NCBI RefSeq assembly: GCF_012273515.2
Contig: NZ_CP050975.2
Span: 9,052,001 to 9,116,000 of the forward strand
Direction of reading: 5' to 3'
Length of the DNA: 64,000 nt
From: Streptomyces sp. RPA4-2
GTDB taxonomy: Bacteria > Actinomycetota > Actinomycetes > Streptomycetales > Streptomycetaceae
The position numbers and the translations under genes are program-made. The notes beneath the pieces were generated by a model. That model worked only from the letters and a program-made list of their open reading frames with translations. It had not been told where the DNA came from and made no database searches. This document shows, piece after piece, positions 61,664-64,000 of the stretch (positions are counted from its first letter, which is position 1; every line of letters starts with the position of its first letter).

Positions 61664-62161
61664 TCAGTACGAATACAGCGCGGTCAAGGCGGGAAGCCTG
61701 CGAGCCATCTCTTCACGGTCGTCAAAATTGAAGTCCCAGGCAGGGTCCAGGTCCGGGTACCGGATGGTGAAGGCATCGGCGGGGAGTTCCCGGCCGGTGG
61801 CCTTCTGGTGTGCGTTCCAGACGATGCTCAGCATGTCTTCGCAGTCGAGGTCGGTGCCCTCAGCCGCGGCAGTGCGGACGTGGGAGAGTTCGGCAAGTGT
61901 GTCGGGGGCTGCAAGGACGCGCTCGAATGTCGTACGTCCTTGTGCGATCAGCCAGCCTCGGAAGTAGTCGAAGCCGTCGTCCGAGCAGCCGCCGTTGACG
62001 ACATAGGCGGCAGCCCACAGCCGGTTCTGGTACGAGTCGGCCATGAGATCCCACAGGGTCTGTTGTGCCGCGGTGATCTCTTGGACTGAGCGGCGAGCAA
62101 GCAAAGCGGAGGCACAGTCGGCGATATTGGAAACCGTCCCTGGTGTCAGGTACGTGTTCAC
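61664..62161 (-). CDS. DUF4240 family protein
   Basis: A 165-residue protein starting at 62161 (MNTYLTPGTVSNIADCASAL). The DUF4240 signature is RLWAAAYVVNGGCSDDGFDY then FRGWLIAQGRTTFERVLAA, followed by DCEDMLSIVWNAHQKATGR and an aspartate-rich end (PDLDPAWDFNFDDREEMARR). Such proteins are found in immunity arrays and near toxins; molecular role unknown. It is upstream of and co-directional with the 61169 gene. Confidence 0.8.
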   Translation of the reverse strand: MNTYLTPGTVSNIADCASALLARRSVQEITAAQQTLWDLMADSYQNRLWAAAYVVNGGCSDDGFDYFRGWLIAQGRTTFERVLAAPDTLAELSHVRTAAAEGTDLDCEDMLSIVWNAHQKATGRELPADAFTIRYPDLDPAWDFNFDDREEMARRLPALTALYSY

Positions 62162-62245
62162 GGGCTTTCTCGATCAACATTCAGAAATGCTCCTTGTTCA
62201 TGGCCGCGAGCATGCCACCACGTACTGACATCGGCTCCCGGCACG

Positions 62246-62830
62246 GTGCCTGTCAGAGGGCACGGCTACCGTGCTGGCGTCTCGAACTCATACACGACGT
62301 TGTGGATCAACGACTTGTGCCGAGAGCTTGAGCGGTCCGGCTATGCCGGTCAGCGACTGACGATGCTGTTCGGCGGGCCGCACCAGTCGCTGCCGAGCTT
62401 CCAGCGCGCGGGGGTGCAGCCTGGCGACCGCATCTACCCGGTGCGTGTGCACCGCACCCGCCTCCATGTGCTGGGGATGTTGGAGGTAGCTCACATCGTT
62501 CCCTACGAGAACGTCGGCTCGGTGCTTCCCGATGATGACTACGTGAAGTTGCTGGACTGGCGCCCGCTCAAGGCTGGATGTGTCACTGAAGTGCTTGTCG
62601 GACCGCCAGGTGCCCCGCTCACCTTCGACACGGTCGTCCCCGGGGACCTTCTGGAGCGGCTGACGTTCACATCTCGTCGTGGCGAGCGCCTGCTCAAGTA
62701 CGTCGAGGACGGGCGGCTGATCCGCTCGGTAAGCCTCCACGGCATCTACCGCCTCGCCGCCGACTCCGCTGAAGAGCTTGATCAGTTGGTTCGCCGCGAC
62801 GGCCCGAGTGGAGGAGCCGATGAAGTTTGA
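62246..62830 (+). CDS. Hypothetical protein with PUA/ASCH-like region
   Basis: A 194-residue protein from GTG 62246. The mid part has a beta-barrel-like pattern QPGDRIYPVRVHRTRLHVLG MLEV, similar in form to ASCH/PUA-like folds that bind nucleic acid or modified bases, but the match is weak. The C-terminus is acidic (SAEELDQLVRRDGPSGGADE). It overlaps the SMI1/KNR4 gene by 11 nt, so the two are coupled. Confidence 0.6.
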   Translation: MPVRGHGYRAGVSNSYTTLWINDLCRELERSGYAGQRLTMLFGGPHQSLPSFQRAGVQPGDRIYPVRVHRTRLHVLGMLEVAHIVPYENVGSVLPDDDYVKLLDWRPLKAGCVTEVLVGPPGAPLTFDTVVPGDLLERLTFTSRRGERLLKYVEDGRLIRSVSLHGIYRLAADSAEELDQLVRRDGPSGGADEV

Positions 62831-63314
62831 TGAAATCAAGGCGTCCTTCTGGAGCGGACACACCTACGGTGTTCAGCCCGCCTTGACCCAGGCGACCGTC
62901 GCCGACGCGGAGCGCGTCCTCGGGCTGCGACTCCCCGAATCGCTGCTCGACCTTCTGCGTGTGCAAAACGGCGGCGGTGTCACGGCCGACCGGGATGCCT
63001 TTCCGACCCATCAGCCAACCTCGTGGAGTGAGGACCACATCCCGTTCACCGAGTTGATGGGGATCGGCACCGGCGGGCACGGCTTGTCGCTGTTGGACAC
63101 GCCGTACCTGGTGGAGGAGTGGGGACTGCCGTCTCCAGTCGTGCTGCTGTCCGGTGACGGTCACCACTGGATCGGTCTCGACTACCGGGCCTACAGTGCG
63201 TTGGGGGAACCGTCGGTGACCTGGTTCGACACCGACTCCGGAGCAGAACTGCCGCTCGCGGCCGACTTCCGGGCATTCGTGGAGGGCCTTCAGCCTCTCA
63301 GCCGGTTCGAGTGA
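62820..63314 (+). CDS. SMI1/KNR4 (SUKH) family immunity-like protein
   Basis: A 164-residue protein starting at ATG 62820 (MKFDEIKASFWSGHTYGVQP), overlapping the upstream gene by 11 nt. SUKH motifs: ADAERVLGLRLPESLLDLLR then VQNGGGV, and VVLLSGDGHHWIGLDYRAY with PSVTWFDTDSG. SUKH proteins are a major class of immunity proteins to polymorphic nuclease/deaminase toxins. No toxin gene is adjacent, which is normal for orphan immunity arrays. Complete and soluble. Confidence 0.85.
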   Translation: MKFDEIKASFWSGHTYGVQPALTQATVADAERVLGLRLPESLLDLLRVQNGGGVTADRDAFPTHQPTSWSEDHIPFTELMGIGTGGHGLSLLDTPYLVEEWGLPSPVVLLSGDGHHWIGLDYRAYSALGEPSVTWFDTDSGAELPLAADFRAFVEGLQPLSRFE

Positions 63315-63423
63315 GCGGCCGTGGAGCCGGTCGAACGCCCGGTTTTCGCATTCTGCGGCGGGAACGAAAGGCGCTGGTGGGGATGGCCTCCAGGTCTGCT
63401 GCGACAGCGTAGATGATGGCACG

Positions 63424-63912
63424 GTGACGAGCATCAGTGGAGACCACGTGAGGGTTCATTTCCGCATGGATGTGGATGAGGAGGGCTGGCCGCCGGCAAG
63501 CGTCGAGAGCTTGTGGGCAGTTGATCTCGGCGACGGCTCGGTGCGGTTGGACAACACGCCCTGGTTCGTACGCGGAGTCGCCAGCGGGGACATCATCCGC
63601 GTGGAACCCGACGAGGAAGGTGTTCGCGGGGCCGGGGAGACGGTCCGGGCCTCGGAGCACTGCACGATCAGGTTGATCGTGCTGAAGGACGGTGGTTCAG
63701 CTGCCGCCCGTCAGACCGTGCTGAAGGCCCTTCATCGCCTCGGCACCACCGGCGAGGGGATCGAGCAATTCCGGATGGTGGCTCTCGATGTCCCGCCCGA
63801 TGCGGATCTTCCACGGATTCGGAAGCTCTTGGAACACGGCGAGGGTGAGGGATCGTGGCACTGGGAGGAAGGAGGCGTCACCGCCGCTTGGCGATCCACG
63901 GCGATCGCCTGA
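63424..63912 (+). CDS. DUF4265 family protein
   Basis: A 162-residue protein beginning MTSISGDHVRVHFRMDVDEE (start GTG 63424). It shows the DUF4265 pattern GWPPASVESLWAVDLGDGSV then LDNTPWFVRGVASGDIIRVE, followed by a helical region (RQTVLKALHRLGTTGEGIEQ). These proteins occur in immunity arrays and as stand-alone actinobacterial proteins of unknown role. Complete; ends 88 bases before the window edge. Confidence 0.8.
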   Translation: MTSISGDHVRVHFRMDVDEEGWPPASVESLWAVDLGDGSVRLDNTPWFVRGVASGDIIRVEPDEEGVRGAGETVRASEHCTIRLIVLKDGGSAAARQTVLKALHRLGTTGEGIEQFRMVALDVPPDADLPRIRKLLEHGEGEGSWHWEEGGVTAAWRSTAIA

Positions 63913-64000
63913 CCGTCGCGTTGGCAGTGATCGTCTCCCTCGGATGCCATGCGCTCAACCTCGATTACTGTCCGCCCATTCTTGCCGTTCCACATGACGG

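Noticed and set aside
1..64000. A complete biosynthetic gene cluster, suggested by the SARP sequence
   Set aside because: No PKS, NRPS, terpene or RiPP core genes were seen, and the SARP gene is a remnant.

Overview
The window is high-GC DNA with the codon pattern of an actinobacterium, almost certainly a Streptomyces or close relative. This rests on the gene families present (ANTAR and DUF5133 proteins, RsbW-like anti-sigma kinases, SpoIIE-type phosphatases, a SARP remnant, an SDR/MocR gene, DUF427, DUF5958, DUF6300-like and DUF4265 proteins) and on frequent GTG/TTG starts. No rRNA or ribosomal-protein operon is present. Many broken genes, nested insertion sequences, toxin-antitoxin genes and an immunity-gene-like array suggest an accessory region such as a chromosome arm, genomic island or large plasmid.

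Layout. 1-8.4 kb: small stress and signalling genes (cold-shock-like protein, ANTAR protein, RsbW-like ATPase facing a STAS remnant, DUF5133, GlsB-type membrane protein), a large secreted peptidoglycan amidase, and a decayed efflux pump. 8.8-14.1 kb: SLOG-like protein, acyltransferase with a clear promoter, tRNA-like fragments, and an intact IS4-family element (41-bp perfect terminal repeats, 10-bp target duplication) inserted in an IS110 remnant beside an IS5 remnant. 14.6-28 kb: three SpoIIE-type phosphatases (one frameshifted), two YjdJ-like acetyltransferases, DUF427, quinone-oxidoreductase-like MDR, an SDR-MocR chimera and an MFS exporter. 28-39.3 kb: two paralogous TetR regulators with a shared 14-bp operator-like motif, SARP and sigma-factor remnants, an ECF-like sigma factor, MmcQ-type proteins, a broken RidA gene, and a likely operon of AhpD-like, PEP-mutase-like and nitroreductase genes, then an MDR enzyme and an SDR epimerase. 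39.5-46.3 kb: AT-rich patch, HEAT-repeat protein, IS5 and ISL3 remnants, GNAT and hypothetical genes. 46.6-50.6 kb: a full-length DNA polymerase III alpha (DnaE1 type) translationally coupled to a small Cys-motif protein. 50.6-58.4 kb: two IS630 transposases, a histidine phosphatase, a membrane glycosyltransferase lying between two IS21-type remnants, a tyrosine-recombinase pair (second truncated), and a Fic/Doc-like toxin-antitoxin pair. 58.9-63.9 kb: a three-gene overlapping cluster (unknown, Fic with two frameshifts, DUF5958), then an array of DUF4253, DUF4240, SMI1/KNR4 and DUF4265 proteins resembling a polymorphic-toxin immunity island.

Themes. The left half is rich in partner-switching components (phosphatases, RsbW-like kinase, STAS remnant), which usually control alternative sigma factors. 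The TetR pair probably controls itself and the 34-36 kb redox operon through GGACY-N4-RGTCC sites; this is an inference from motif position. The right half is mobile DNA with defence- or conflict-type cargo. All assignments come from reading the sequence; no database search was run.
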